Origin: Blattamonas nauphoetae | Lineage: Eukaryota > Preaxostyla > Oxymonadida | Assembly: GCA_033064195.1 (NCBI GenBank) | Contig: JARBJD010000441.1 | Location: 1 to 50,657, forward strand | Length of the DNA stretch: 50,657 nucleotides | Reading direction: 5' to 3' | Part shown: positions 41,352-50,657 of the stretch, piece after piece | Layout: each line of letters starts with the position of its first letter | Position numbering within the stretch: position 1 is the first letter of the stretch | Translations under genes and position numbers: made by a program | The notes under the pieces: generated by a model | What the model was told of the DNA's origin: nothing | The model's input: the letters and a program-made list of their open reading frames with translations, nothing else | Database searches by the model: none

Positions 41352-41777
41352 ATGACAACAGTGAATACTACATATGTCTCGCTAAAGACTTCGAACCCTC
41401 CAAAGGGGAGCGAAAAACGTCGAACAGATGCCAAGCAAGCTTTGATTCAGTCAATGAAAGAAGAGAACTGTGAACTTGTCTCAGAGTATGTGAGACATAA
41501 CATCCCAGTCATCTATGTTCATGAAGGTGTTGAATGGAGGATAAAGCCAAAGTTGTGGAATCAAGGGAACAGACCACACATGTCACAACGTCGACACTAC
41601 ACTCAATCGTTTGTTGAGAATGAACTGAGGAAGTACAACTGTGAGCTCGTTGGTGAGTACAAGCAGGTTCTGACTCCATTCACATATCGAGAAATTGGTG
41701 GAACTGAAGTCTTCAAAGTGCGACTAGATTCCTGGCTAAAGGCAAAGAAGAAGCCACATTTGAGGAAGCCAAAATAA
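41352..41777 (+). CDS. Polinton accessory ORF with two EGVEWRI-type modules
   Basis: 141 aa, basic. Two related modules: ENCELVSEYVRHNIPVIYVH followed by EGVEWRIKPKLW and RPH, then YNCELVGEYKQVLTPFTYRE followed by an LDSWLKAKKKPH end. The pattern, a short ELV.EY strand-turn followed by a conserved W and a basic RPH/KPH end, suggests a small nucleic-acid-binding fold. A shorter relative is at 37247. Function unknown. Confidence 0.6.
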   Translation: MTTVNTTYVSLKTSNPPKGSEKRRTDAKQALIQSMKEENCELVSEYVRHNIPVIYVHEGVEWRIKPKLWNQGNRPHMSQRRHYTQSFVENELRKYNCELVGEYKQVLTPFTYREIGGTEVFKVRLDSWLKAKKKPHLRKPK

Positions 41778-41797
41778 TCACTCAACTTTTTTTATTT

Positions 41798-41819
41798 TTA
41801 ATTTTTTAATTCGTAGTAA
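41798..41819 (+). promoter_or_regulatory. T-rich start box before the polymerase ORF
   Basis: ttttaattttttaattcgtagt followed by aa and ATG 41820. Confidence 0.6.
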
Positions 41820-44800
41820 ATGACACAACTCTGGAAAGTGAAGGAACAAATCAGAGAGGTTAGAGAACTATTTCCAAACACTCAATTCGCATTTACTGAT
41901 GGTCGAACATACAAACCTGACAGCCCATACAAGCAACATCACTATTCATTTCTCCTGACAATGCTTCAACACCCAGATGTTGGATATCGAAATCCGAATC
42001 CAACAGCATATCTTAATATCAATTTAATTCCAAAATTCCTTCAAGAAGTTAGAAACCAACGACAAATGGAACAAGCTCAATTCATTCAGAAACAGAATGA
42101 AACAAACAACAATGCAATGATGAATGAAGAGGATAAAAACGTAATCATCATTGACATGAAAGCAAATCCAAGAGTGAACGAAACTGAATTGAAAAAGCAA
42201 GTGTTCAAGATCACTAGGAAACTAAAGTCGATTGAAGAGAAGCTGATGGATCATTGGATGAAGAATCTGTTGATCATTCAGAAGAAGAATGAACAAATGG
42301 AAACAAGAAAAGTGAAGCAGTTTGATGGATTCAATCAATGCATCTTACTTGCTGAACCAAGAGACAAACTTGCTTTCAATGAATGTTTGACCAATGCACG
42401 AAAGAAGTTCAAGAAGAATGAGGTCGAGAAGGTTGAAGACAATGGAAAACCTTATCAGCTGTACTTCCACAATCATCTGAAGAATGTTGAGGAAATCACA
42501 ACCTTCATCAAAACAGTGTATGAAAAAGAGAAGGATCGACCATACAAGATCAGTCTTGACTTCGGAAAGATTGTTGAGAGAAAAGACAAAGATGAGACAC
42601 TGTACAATGATTTCAGACCAGAACTGGAGAACACATCTAAGAGCTTTCCAACAGTGATAAGAAGTGAAGCAGACATCACTGAGTATTCTAAATATGCGAT
42701 CAATCTAATCAAAGAGTCACAAGAGAGAACACTGATGGACACAAAGACAATGTTCATCGCCTTCCATTCGATTCTTGTTGCAGTTTACAGATTCCCAGTT
42801 GCTGGAAAAGCTAATGCCATTCTCACTGAACACATAAAAACATACAACGTTCGGTACGTCGATTCTGAGTACAATATCTGCTTCTTTCAAGCACAATCAT
42901 TCCTCACTCTTCCTGAGGTTCCAAAGAAGAAAATCTCAATCAATATGAGGAATAGTGAAGCCTACAGATTGTTTGCACAATGGATGAAGCTTTCACATCT
43001 GAAGTCTCGACAATTGACACCACATCTTCAGAAGTATCCTGGATTTGATATTGCATGTGATATTGAGAAAGCAATGATTGAATTCAACATTACCGTCCAC
43101 ATTTATGAATACGACGAAGACAAGAAGCGATATTTCCTCAGTCAATCGTACATCAACGAAAATGATGATGCAAGAGTTCTCCCACTTCTGATGATTCCGC
43201 TCACTGCAACTCTCGTTCATGTAATGTACATTATCGATCCTGAGAAAATCACTGGATACAAACTCTGTCCCTACTGTCAATCGAGAGGATTCCAAGTAAA
43301 AGATTCTCACTTCAAGGCTTACTACGAGAAACATCTCAAAGAATGCAAAGAAGTCGATGGAAAACATGTGAAGAAGATCTCACTTGATAAAACGCCAAGG
43401 CCATATGTACCACACATTCTTAACAACAAGACTCATGAATTTCTGATGGCACACAAGAGACAAGACGAATTCAAACCAACGCAGTACTATATCACTTATG
43501 ATTTCGAAACAATGGAAGATCTCATTCTTGACAATCTATTCTCTGATGACAACACTCAACTGATCTCACATTTGAAACCTCTCTCTGTTGCATCAGCAAT
43601 TAAAACAAAAACAGGAGTTCAATCAATCTACTTTGATCTTCGAAATGGAAAAGACTTTGTGAAGCAATGGATCAGAGATCTTTTCAAGTTTGCAGAAACA
43701 GTAAGAGAGAACAATCAATATGAAGACCCAGAGATTCCTTCACAAAATGAAGTCAGTGTGATTGGATTCAACAGTTCCAGATTCGACATCAATCTCATAT
43801 TCCGTGATCTCGTTGACAAGGATTGGAAAGTGGTGAGCTTTCTTGGATCAACAACGAAGTACAAACAAGTATTGATCAGACATGAGAAAACGCAACAAGT
43901 TCTTCGGTTCATTGACATGATGTCGTACACCGGACCAATGACATTGGATAATGCAGTCAAAGCCTTCGGAGGAAACACAACACTTCAGAAATCATTCTTT
44001 GCTTACGAATCATTTGATTCATCAGACTATGATACAGTGCTGAGCAAACAAGAACCATTCTCCAAATATGAATTCTATTCCAGTCTGAACAACAGTGAAA
44101 TGTCCGACACTGATTACCAATTGTACCTTGATGATTGGAACAAACAAGGCTTCAAGAACAGATGGGAATACCTGAAATTCTACAACATCAGAGACGTCGA
44201 ATGCATGATTGCACCACTTAACAATCTGATCGATCTGAACTTCCAGTTCAAAGTGGACATGCTGCACAATCTCTCACTGTCAGCCAATGCTTCAGCAATC
44301 AAGTATGCTTGTGCGTACAAAGACTTTGATATTGATGCTGACTACAACGAATGTGACGAATCTGGTCCAATCAAGATCACCAAACAATACTGGAAATACA
44401 AAGTTGAAGGATACAGGTATCAAGACCAGAAAGCTCATCGCAATACTGACAAAAACGTCACTGAAGCAGACTACGACTGGTTTGTTCAACAGTGCAAGAG
44501 AGTTTGCTACATCTGCAAGTGCCACTTCTCACAAGCAGTTAAACCTACATTAGACAGAATCGACAATGCAAAAGGACATTCTAAAGAGAACGTGAAGATC
44601 TGCTGTGATTTCTGCAACACCTACAAGTCAGACCATGATGAACATCTCACAAGATTGACAATTCAACTGAAGAAGTATTGCATCTGGAAATCACTCCCAA
44701 TGACTCTGACACATGAGCAAACATATCACAAACTGAGAGCAGCAGTGACTGGTGGATTATCGAATGTTCAGCATCGACAGAATATCAAAGACGTGACACC

Positions 44801-46226
44801 AATCAATCACTTCTCATTTGAAGATGGTGTTGTCAAATCAACCGATACTGAACACATCATGACTCACGTTTGTGGTGTTGATTTCAATTCACTATATCCA
44901 AGTGCTTTCTCATCAATCAAGAACAAAAACAATCCATATACTAATCACAGAATGTATATGCCAGGAAGATGTCTGTACACAGCAACAGGAGATAAAGAAT
45001 GTCGTATGATCATCGAAGACAAGAATCAGAAGACACTATTTGTTGCAGAACTGAAAGGACACATCGACGAGAAGTACATAAATGATTTCATTAACTTCCC
45101 ACCAATCTTCAGAAACATCGTGGTCAATACGACTGAAGAGAACATTGGAGAGAAGACATATTCGTTGATGAAGAAACATGGATTGAAGACTGATGACAAA
45201 CAACGGAAGCTAACCCAACTCTTGAGCACACACAATCAGTATATGTTCTTTTCGACATACTATCTGTGGTTCCTCATCGACAATTGTCACTTCATTATTG
45301 ATGACGTAAAGAGTGTGATGGTGTTTTCGAGACACGCTGGATTTGAACCGTTCGTGACATCATTTATGAACGATAGAATAGAAGCAATGAAGGTTGGAAA
45401 CAAGGGAAAGGAACAATTCTGTAAGACCAACCTCAATGGAAGTTACGGATACGATGGAATGAACACTGAAAAATACAACTCAATCACAATCTGCAATGAG
45501 AAGAGAACTTACTTGAAACAAATGATGAAAGGATTTGTAGCGACTCGAGAGATCAATGAGGACAACTACATCGTGATTGAAGACAGAGAGAAAGCATCAT
45601 GCAAAACATGTCTGCAAGAAGCAGTATTCACACTCGACAATGCCAAGTTCTGGTATCTGAATTTCGTCTACAATTTCATGTACAAGTGCCTAGACATGAA
45701 CAAGATTCACTTCTGTGAGGGAGACACTGACTCTGCTTATTGGGCAATTAGTGGTGATCCGAATGCTGGAATTCATCAACAATTTGAACACGTGATTGCT
45801 GACAAGGAATTCTATGATGCACACAAATATGAATGGTTTCCTAATCCTGAAAAAGGTGTTGATGATGAGAAGAAACTGTTGGGATTAGCAATTGAAAAGG
45901 AAGGTGAGCAGATGATTTGTCTTGCACCCAAGTGCTACTCCCTAGATGAGAAATGCAAGATTAAAGGAGTGTCTCTGAAGAAAACAAGCATCACGAGTGA
46001 CGACTATGTGAAGTGCCTGAATGGAGAGAAGACTGTGACAACAACATTGAACTTTCAAACGAGAAGAGTTCATTCTGACGATGACAGCAATGGATTTGAG
46101 ATTGCGAAAATACAACAACAGAAACTCAGTCTCAGTGGAATACATCTGAAGGCAATCGTTCTTGAGAATGAATCATGTCCTCCATTCATTCATGGACTGA
46201 AAGCTACTGATTATACAATTGAATAA
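41820..46226 (+). CDS. Polinton protein-primed family B DNA polymerase with HNH-like insert
   Basis: 1468 aa. An N-terminal region of about 180 aa is also present in the partial copy at 39.15 kb. A CPYC...H...H...C zinc-finger-like segment lies at about 483-507. The 3'-5' exonuclease motifs follow: Exo I YDFETMED (about 559), Exo II FNSSRFDIN (about 650), Exo III YNIRDVE (about 790). The polymerase motifs are A VDFNSLYPS (about 1020), B-region LNGSYGYDG (about 1206) and C GDTDS (about 1302). Between Exo III and motif A is a CYICKC...LDRIDNAKGHSKENVKI.CDFCN segment (about 894-930) that looks like an HNH/treble-clef nuclease domain. Its job is to replicate the element by protein priming (family knowledge). 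Confidence 0.9.
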   Translation: MTQLWKVKEQIREVRELFPNTQFAFTDGRTYKPDSPYKQHHYSFLLTMLQHPDVGYRNPNPTAYLNINLIPKFLQEVRNQRQMEQAQFIQKQNETNNNAMMNEEDKNVIIIDMKANPRVNETELKKQVFKITRKLKSIEEKLMDHWMKNLLIIQKKNEQMETRKVKQFDGFNQCILLAEPRDKLAFNECLTNARKKFKKNEVEKVEDNGKPYQLYFHNHLKNVEEITTFIKTVYEKEKDRPYKISLDFGKIVERKDKDETLYNDFRPELENTSKSFPTVIRSEADITEYSKYAINLIKESQERTLMDTKTMFIAFHSILVAVYRFPVAGKANAILTEHIKTYNVRYVDSEYNICFFQAQSFLTLPEVPKKKISINMRNSEAYRLFAQWMKLSHLKSRQLTPHLQKYPGFDIACDIEKAMIEFNITVHIYEYDEDKKRYFLSQSYINENDDARVLPLLMIPLTATLVHVMYIIDPEKITGYKLCPYCQSRGFQVKDSHFKAYYEKHLKECKEVDGKHVKKISLDKTPRPYVPHILNNKTHEFLMAHKRQDEFKPTQYYITYDFETMEDLILDNLFSDDNTQLISHLKPLSVASAIKTKTGVQSIYFDLRNGKDFVKQWIRDLFKFAETVRENNQYEDPEIPSQNEVSVIGFNSSRFDINLIFRDLVDKDWKVVSFLGSTTKYKQVLIRHEKTQQVLRFIDMMSYTGPMTLDNAVKAFGGNTTLQKSFFAYESFDSSDYDTVLSKQEPFSKYEFYSSLNNSEMSDTDYQLYLDDWNKQGFKNRWEYLKFYNIRDVECMIAPLNNLIDLNFQFKVDMLHNLSLSANASAIKYACAYKDFDIDADYNECDESGPIKITKQYWKYKVEGYRYQDQKAHRNTDKNVTEADYDWFVQQCKRVCYICKCHFSQAVKPTLDRIDNAKGHSKENVKICCDFCNTYKSDHDEHLTRLTIQLKKYCIWKSLPMTLTHEQTYHKLRAAVTGGLSNVQHRQNIKDVTPINHFSFEDGVVKSTDTEHIMTHVCGVDFNSLYPSAFSSIKNKNNPYTNHRMYMPGRCLYTATGDKECRMIIEDKNQKTLFVAELKGHIDEKYINDFINFPPIFRNIVVNTTEENIGEKTYSLMKKHGLKTDDKQRKLTQLLSTHNQYMFFSTYYLWFLIDNCHFIIDDVKSVMVFSRHAGFEPFVTSFMNDRIEAMKVGNKGKEQFCKTNLNGSYGYDGMNTEKYNSITICNEKRTYLKQMMKGFVATREINEDNYIVIEDREKASCKTCLQEAVFTLDNAKFWYLNFVYNFMYKCLDMNKIHFCEGDTDSAYWAISGDPNAGIHQQFEHVIADKEFYDAHKYEWFPNPEKGVDDEKKLLGLAIEKEGEQMICLAPKCYSLDEKCKIKGVSLKKTSITSDDYVKCLNGEKTVTTTLNFQTRRVHSDDDSNGFEIAKIQQQKLSLSGIHLKAIVLENESCPPFIHGLKATDYTIE

Positions 46227-46249
46227 ACACAAACTTTATTTTTGTAGAA

Positions 46250-48187
46250 ATGACTAGACCGTTTTTGAATTCAACACAAATTGATCGAATAGTGAAGAAC
46301 CTCCTGGACAAAACGTTCCATTCCAAGACAAAAATATTCACAGTCACACTTACGTTTTCCCAGCTTTTACCAACCTATCATGTCAATGATTCAAATGGAC
46401 AATACGACGCAAATGATGAGACATACTACAATGATTGGCTGAATGGAGAATTACCTCCTGATTTAAACATTGCTGATGGAAAAATAGTTGTTCAAAGATT
46501 TGTGAAACAATTCACCGGATGGATCCTTAGTAACAACACTGCAAGACAAGCGTACAGAGCATATCAACAGTATTATCAGGAAGCACAGAATATTCATTTT
46601 AATCAACCACCAGCCATCGTAATTCCAACACTATCTCCGAGTCAAAAATCACAACCATTACCTATTGAAACACCTGAATCTCCAATCATTCCTGGACAGA
46701 AGAGAAACCCGACATCAATTGGTTCAGAATATGAATTCCCAATGAAAGAGATGAGGTTTGAAGATGATGATCTACTGATCCCCAAGTCACCAGATCCACA
46801 AACAATTGTGAAGATTGACAAAGGTTTTGTGCCATATGTGAGAGAGATCAACAAGGTCGAACCGACGACAAGGCAAGTGCTGGGAATGTTGGAACGAGTG
46901 AAAGGCTATTTTGACCATCAACAGAAGGACAATTCAGAGGAGGAACAAATCAAAGCAGAGAATTCAATGATGGACAATCAACAGAAAATGGAACACTTCA
47001 TTGACAAACAGATCGTTGAATCAAAGAAACTGAATCGAAATATGTTTATTCTTTCACACGTAAGCAGAACTCTCGGAAATGACGAAACTGAGTTCATTTT
47101 AGCACATCCAAAACAAATACCATTTGGTGGAAGATCTTTTCAGGAATGGTACGATGAATATGTTCACCGATGGGATTCTACACATCCTCGGAAAATAAGG
47201 AGGGAACAAGGAGGTAACACATTGATTATTGACCAACCAACGATTCCAAAAGCCGTGACAAAAATACAATATCCGTTTCGATCAAAGATGCAATTTATGT
47301 CCAAAGACGTCACTGGAGATCCATATCAGACATCAGACAAAAAGGTTCCTCAGAAGTGTGACCGACCTTACTTCTCTCCCAAGTTTGGATCTTGGGAAAT
47401 TGATCTTGTCTTTATCCAATCACCAACGTCGAAAACAGTTCTGCAGATTTACCTCTTTGCCATCAACATAAACACTAAGTACCTTGTAGTAATTCCTGTT
47501 CTGGATAAATCATGGAGCAAAGTCAAGACAGCAATCAACGATCTCATTCATCATCGTGGAGTTAGCATCAACAATATTCGTGGTGATGGTGAAGCAGCAT
47601 GGACAAGTGGAGAAGCAACAACGTATTTCAAGAAGCAAAAGGTTAGTATATATTTCACAAGCTCACCGTTCACAAATCACAATCGAATTGTCGATCGAGT
47701 GATTAGAACAATCAGAGATGGATTCCAAGACAATGCGACACAAATGGCAAATCATACAATGATGAATCAGATGGTGGAATACTACAACATGACTCCACAT
47801 CGAGCGTACTGGAACAAGTTCACTCCACAACAAGCACAAAACAATCGTGAAATCGAAGCACTGTATATCTCCAGTTGTGAAGAGCAATTGAAGAACATCC
47901 AAAGACAGCAGACTACACAGCTGCTTTGGAGATACAAACCACGAAACATTCTGTTGATTCACCTTGACTTGAACAAGACTGTTGCTAAGTTTCAGAAGAA
48001 ACGAAGACAGTTTCAATTTGTTGGACAATTCATTGAGTACAAACACGGAAATGTGGTGGCAAAACTTCTGAATGGACTCACATGTCTACCAAAAATAGTG
48101 TACGTTCCCATTCAACACACAAAGTTCCATGCAGACTCAATTGACAATTTAACTCCTGAGTTCATTCATGAGTTCAATTTAGTTTAA
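46250..48187 (+). CDS. Polinton retroviral-type integrase
   Basis: 645 aa. A long N-terminal region (1-360) is followed by an rve-type core (about 375-490) with WEIDLVFI, a second strand IRGDGEAAW, and the helix FTNHNRIVDRVIRTIRDGF. A C-terminal region reads FVGQFIEYKHGNVVAKLLNG, a small SH3/chromo-like end. It starts 23 bp after the polymerase stop, so the two are probably expressed together or from closely spaced starts. It joins element DNA into the host chromosome (family knowledge). Confidence 0.85.
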   Translation: MTRPFLNSTQIDRIVKNLLDKTFHSKTKIFTVTLTFSQLLPTYHVNDSNGQYDANDETYYNDWLNGELPPDLNIADGKIVVQRFVKQFTGWILSNNTARQAYRAYQQYYQEAQNIHFNQPPAIVIPTLSPSQKSQPLPIETPESPIIPGQKRNPTSIGSEYEFPMKEMRFEDDDLLIPKSPDPQTIVKIDKGFVPYVREINKVEPTTRQVLGMLERVKGYFDHQQKDNSEEEQIKAENSMMDNQQKMEHFIDKQIVESKKLNRNMFILSHVSRTLGNDETEFILAHPKQIPFGGRSFQEWYDEYVHRWDSTHPRKIRREQGGNTLIIDQPTIPKAVTKIQYPFRSKMQFMSKDVTGDPYQTSDKKVPQKCDRPYFSPKFGSWEIDLVFIQSPTSKTVLQIYLFAININTKYLVVIPVLDKSWSKVKTAINDLIHHRGVSINNIRGDGEAAWTSGEATTYFKKQKVSIYFTSSPFTNHNRIVDRVIRTIRDGFQDNATQMANHTMMNQMVEYYNMTPHRAYWNKFTPQQAQNNREIEALYISSCEEQLKNIQRQQTTQLLWRYKPRNILLIHLDLNKTVAKFQKKRRQFQFVGQFIEYKHGNVVAKLLNGLTCLPKIVYVPIQHTKFHADSIDNLTPEFIHEFNLV

Positions 48188-48222
48188 ATCAAAACTGTTT
48201 CGAATATTTTTATTTCATTGAA

Positions 48223-48582
48223 ATGTCATCACTGAAAATATTAGAACCGTTTGATCCTGAACAGAAATGTTTTGAAAACATCTATGACTTTCAGAGACAT
48301 TTGGAAAAGAACAGAGAAGAACTGAATAAATACACAACTCAGAAACTGAACAGGTTAATCAGAATTGATGGATACAGAATCACAAAAATAAGAGGTGAGA
48401 TTGCTCTGAGGAAATCAAGTACTGAGAACAACGGTGACTCCACTTCACTCTCGATTGATCAAAGACTGTCAGACATTGAAGAATCAATCCGAACGCTCAC
48501 AGATACTCTCAGCATGAGACTTCGAAGTCTTGACGAGACCATCAACAACCTCATCCAAGAGTTAACGGATAGTTCGGTTTAA
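48223..48582 (+). CDS. Small coiled-coil Polinton ORF
   Basis: 119 aa, no recognised family. A helical N-terminus (IYDFQRHLEKNREELNKY) and a C-terminal heptad segment (IDQRLSDIEESIRTLTDTLS, then RLRSLDETINNLIQEL) suggest a coiled-coil oligomer. Its 3' end overlaps that of the ATPase gene on the other strand by 21 bp, so transcription converges here. Confidence 0.6.
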   Translation: MSSLKILEPFDPEQKCFENIYDFQRHLEKNREELNKYTTQKLNRLIRIDGYRITKIRGEIALRKSSTENNGDSTSLSIDQRLSDIEESIRTLTDTLSMRLRSLDETINNLIQELTDSSV

Positions 48583-49473
48583 ACCTTCTTTGTTGATCTC
48601 AGTCAGTGCAACTCCATCTGTATTGTATCGAAGAATGACTGCTTCACATTTTTGTTTCCTTTGGTAGACATTCCAGAATTGTCGAATATCAATTGGTGAG
48701 TTCAACTGAGGATAGACTCGACTGATTCGTTCTTTGTTGAATCCTCCAAAGATCCACATTGAATCAATGTTTGACTTCATGTCTGCTGACAAACTGAAGA
48801 GCTCATGCATCGTCAGAAAGAAAGTGAACTTCGGTTGTCGATTCTCCAATAATAAGTCCATCATTGTCATTCTATTTTTGGATGTTCTACGTTCCCCAAG
48901 AATTCTGCGACAGTCATCCAAGAGGATAATCGTTTGGAGATTCTTCACTGAGAAATCTTCAATGTATAGTGAGTCAAAGAGATCCTCTCGACACTCATCA
49001 GTAATGCGATCTTGCCACTGGTTGTCTATGATCTCTTCATAGGCTGCTTTTGATTCAGAGAGTTCCAACAGAAACGGTAGTGCATCTTCATATTTGACTT
49101 TCACATAAGGTACGTTCAGTATTGGTTTGAAGTTGTCGAAGGTTGGATCAATGTTCTTGTCTGTGACGAAGACAAACAAATGGAATAGTTCATTCCGAAC
49201 TTGAACATTCTGGAGCTTGGCAACCTCTCGAAGAGCATTGAATGTTTTTCCACTTCCTCTGTTACCAACGAGGACATTAACACTGTTGCGATTGAAATTT
49301 AGGTCGGGATGAATCTGTGATTGAACTTCATGAGAAACATTCCTACTAGATGCTTCACTCAGTTTTGCATTCACATATGCTGTAAGAGAAGAAGGTTCCA
49401 CCCTCCGCGAAACCAAAGGTTTTGTTGTTGAAGATTCGGGCTGTGCCCTCAGAATGGAATTCGTTCTTTTCAT
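48562..49473 (-). CDS. Polinton genome-packaging-type ATPase (FtsK/HerA-like)
   Basis: 303 aa. Walker A GNRGSGKT at residues 70-77 follows the strand VNVLV; Walker B IILLDD at 182-187; a following arginine-rich helix and MMDLLLENRQPKFTFFLTMH supply the sensor-type Gln/Asn region. Size and motif spacing fit the A32/packaging ATPase of Polintons and related viruses, which loads DNA into capsids (family knowledge). The only minus-strand gene of the element in this window; it diverges from the ORF at 49518 across a short AT-rich spacer (49474-49517). Confidence 0.85.
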   Translation of the reverse strand: MKRTNSILRAQPESSTTKPLVSRRVEPSSLTAYVNAKLSEASSRNVSHEVQSQIHPDLNFNRNSVNVLVGNRGSGKTFNALREVAKLQNVQVRNELFHLFVFVTDKNIDPTFDNFKPILNVPYVKVKYEDALPFLLELSESKAAYEEIIDNQWQDRITDECREDLFDSLYIEDFSVKNLQTIILLDDCRRILGERRTSKNRMTMMDLLLENRQPKFTFFLTMHELFSLSADMKSNIDSMWIFGGFNKERISRVYPQLNSPIDIRQFWNVYQRKQKCEAVILRYNTDGVALTEINKEGLNRTIR

Positions 49474-49517
49474 TTATGATTTCTCTCTAATTAAAATATA
49501 GTTTTGGATTTTTTATT

Positions 49518-50369
49518 TTGTATGAAAACACAATGTCGAAGATACAATACATTCCCGCAAAGAGAAAAGCACCAGCGAAGAAACCGAAAATGAGATATGA
49601 TCAGGGGGCTTTGGATGCAATGAAAAGAATCTATGCTGATGATGACATTCGCACCAAATTCAATTCTGCACTCAGTAGTGTTCCATCAGCTTTGGAATAC
49701 ATTGAAAGGACTGGACAAAATTGGACGGTTCAGATGGAAAAACATGGAAAAGTTCCTGATGTGATGGTCTACGACAACGACAATGGAGATCTGGTTGCAG
49801 CAAATGGTTTCATGCTTGCATCATACAACAGTCGACCTGTCGTCGAGACATACTATTCAATGAATCCAACACCAGATATGCGAAGACAAACTTCATACTC
49901 GTCATTTCGTCAAGATCATGGAAGAAGAATCAAAGCTGCACACAACAACTTCCTCAAAACTGGAACATACGATTTACCAGGAAACTATCGTGAAGTCAAC
50001 TACCAAGAAATGCAAGCACAACGATCACAACAACCGTATGCAATAATGAAGAAAGCAGTTGGTGAATTCATGAATGATACTTTGAAGGTGTGTATCGCAG
50101 TCGAGATCAACCAGCAGATCTCAGCAAAAATGTGTTGGACAATATGGTTTTTCAATTCCATTCAATCCAAGATTGCATCAAAGATGTGGGATCAGTGGCT
50201 TGAAGACTATGTTGAAGGTTTCATCAGTTCAAATCCAGATCATCAGAGGACGAAAGCAAGAAAAGCGTTTAAGGAACAAATTCATCCCCAGTTCCTCGAA
50301 ATCATCACAAAACAGAAGATTTGCAAACTTTCCTTGGTCGTTATTCAGCAAACATCTCAACATTTGTGA
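49518..50369 (+). CDS. Polinton ORF, unassigned (possible structural protein)
   Basis: About 283 codons; the likely natural start is the second ATG (MSKIQYIPAKRKAPAKKPKM, at 49533), after an AT-rich box (ttttttattttgtatgaaaa). A basic N-terminus is followed by a mixed alpha/beta region (NWTVQMEKHGKVPDVMVYDN, MLASYNSRPVVETYYSMNP). By position next to the ATPase it may be a minor capsid or other virion protein, but I see no diagnostic motif. Confidence 0.45.
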   Translation: MYENTMSKIQYIPAKRKAPAKKPKMRYDQGALDAMKRIYADDDIRTKFNSALSSVPSALEYIERTGQNWTVQMEKHGKVPDVMVYDNDNGDLVAANGFMLASYNSRPVVETYYSMNPTPDMRRQTSYSSFRQDHGRRIKAAHNNFLKTGTYDLPGNYREVNYQEMQAQRSQQPYAIMKKAVGEFMNDTLKVCIAVEINQQISAKMCWTIWFFNSIQSKIASKMWDQWLEDYVEGFISSNPDHQRTKARKAFKEQIHPQFLEIITKQKICKLSLVVIQQTSQHL

Positions 50370-50526
50370 ACGAACAGACAACTGCAGCGTACCACCGAAC
50401 AAGAACGGGAGATATCGGTAGATTCCAAACAGGACATATGTCTGAATATGCTCTGATTCGCACACTTGGAGAAAGATATGAGTGATTAAAAACATAAATA
50501 TATATTTTTATTTTTTATAGAAAGTG

Positions 50527-50657
50527 ATGCAGCCAATTCTAAGTTGTCAATTTACGAAACACACAAGTTCTTCTTCAGTTCCAACGTCAATCACCAACAA
50601 CAATGTGATCATCGATAATAAAGGATCAACTTTGAAGATCAAACTCGAAGATCAGGA
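50527..50657 (+). CDS. Start of a further Polinton ORF, cut by the window edge
   Basis: ATG 50527 after an AT-rich box (tatttttattttttatagaa), open to the end of the window: MQPILSCQFTKHTSSSS and onward, Ser/Thr/Asn-rich. Too short to assign; a capsid gene would be expected in this part of a Polinton. Confidence 0.45.
   Translation, partial: MQPILSCQFTKHTSSSSVPTSITNNNVIIDNKGSTLKIKLEDQ

Larger units (their letters stand above)
40863..50657 (+). mobile_element. Polinton/Maverick-like element, long copy (runs off window)
   Basis: Parts in order: noncoding leader (40863-41340), small accessory ORF (41352-41777), protein-primed DNA polymerase B (41820-46226), retroviral-type integrase (46250-48187), small coiled-coil ORF (48223-48582), packaging-type ATPase on the minus strand (48562-49473), an unassigned ORF (49518-50369), and the start of another ORF at 50527. 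Polymerase plus integrase plus ATPase is the Polinton hallmark set. The large ORFs are open, so this copy looks young and mostly whole, with perhaps one break; no capsid gene is identified inside the window. Terminal inverted repeats are not visible because the right end lies outside. Confidence 0.8.

Overview
The window is eukaryotic: genes carry spliceosomal-type GT..AG introns, many of them only 31-39 bp, and start codons follow eukaryotic rules. The mix of a very large Tmc (tiny macrocysts)-like membrane protein, a lineage-specific ARM-like gene family, tiny introns and a Polinton-type element fits an anaerobic protist, most plausibly an oxymonad (Preaxostyla) such as Blattamonas. That organism call is inference from remembered gene families, not from a database search.

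Layout. 1-9 kb: a subtelomere-like zone with two minisatellites (a 35-39 bp unit at 1-205 and a 16 bp unit at 2.1-3.7 kb) and three plus-strand copies of one ~345-357 aa helical-repeat gene family (341-1406, 5416-6489, 7240-8692). 9.1-10.3 kb: a structure with identical 191 bp inverted arms. 10.9-20.5 kb: the best-behaved host genes, namely a Tmc-like protein, a probable catalytically dead dual-specificity phosphatase and an aldo/keto reductase. 20.6-28.3 kb: relics (DEAD-box helicase fragment, coiled-coil exon), two more copies of the family on the minus strand, and small DNA transposons. 28.4-29.3 kb: an ARM/HEAT-like gene.

29.5-35.5 kb is a nest of cut-and-paste elements. Two neighbouring elements with terminal inverted repeats and target-site duplications (29521-32651, 6 bp duplication; 33323-35102, 65 bp TIRs and 9 bp duplication) have no visible transposase but carry intron-containing host gene fragments. 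The second holds pieces of an AMPK/SNF1-related kinase and sits inside a sixth copy of the gene family; it looks like a Pack-MULE. Two other family copies are split by ~380-396 bp MITEs whose precise removal restores the reading frame.

36.2 kb to the right edge is a Polinton/Maverick-like fossil: a broken partial front-end copy (about 36.9-39.7 kb), a noncoding spacer with four tandem hairpins and two tRNA-like sequences, then a long, largely whole copy with protein-primed DNA polymerase B, integrase, packaging-type ATPase and accessory ORFs. Its genes share a T-rich box directly abutting the ATG, clearly different from the CCCATAACGA box found 24-25 bp before the ATG in the host gene family. 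The element runs off the right end of the window.
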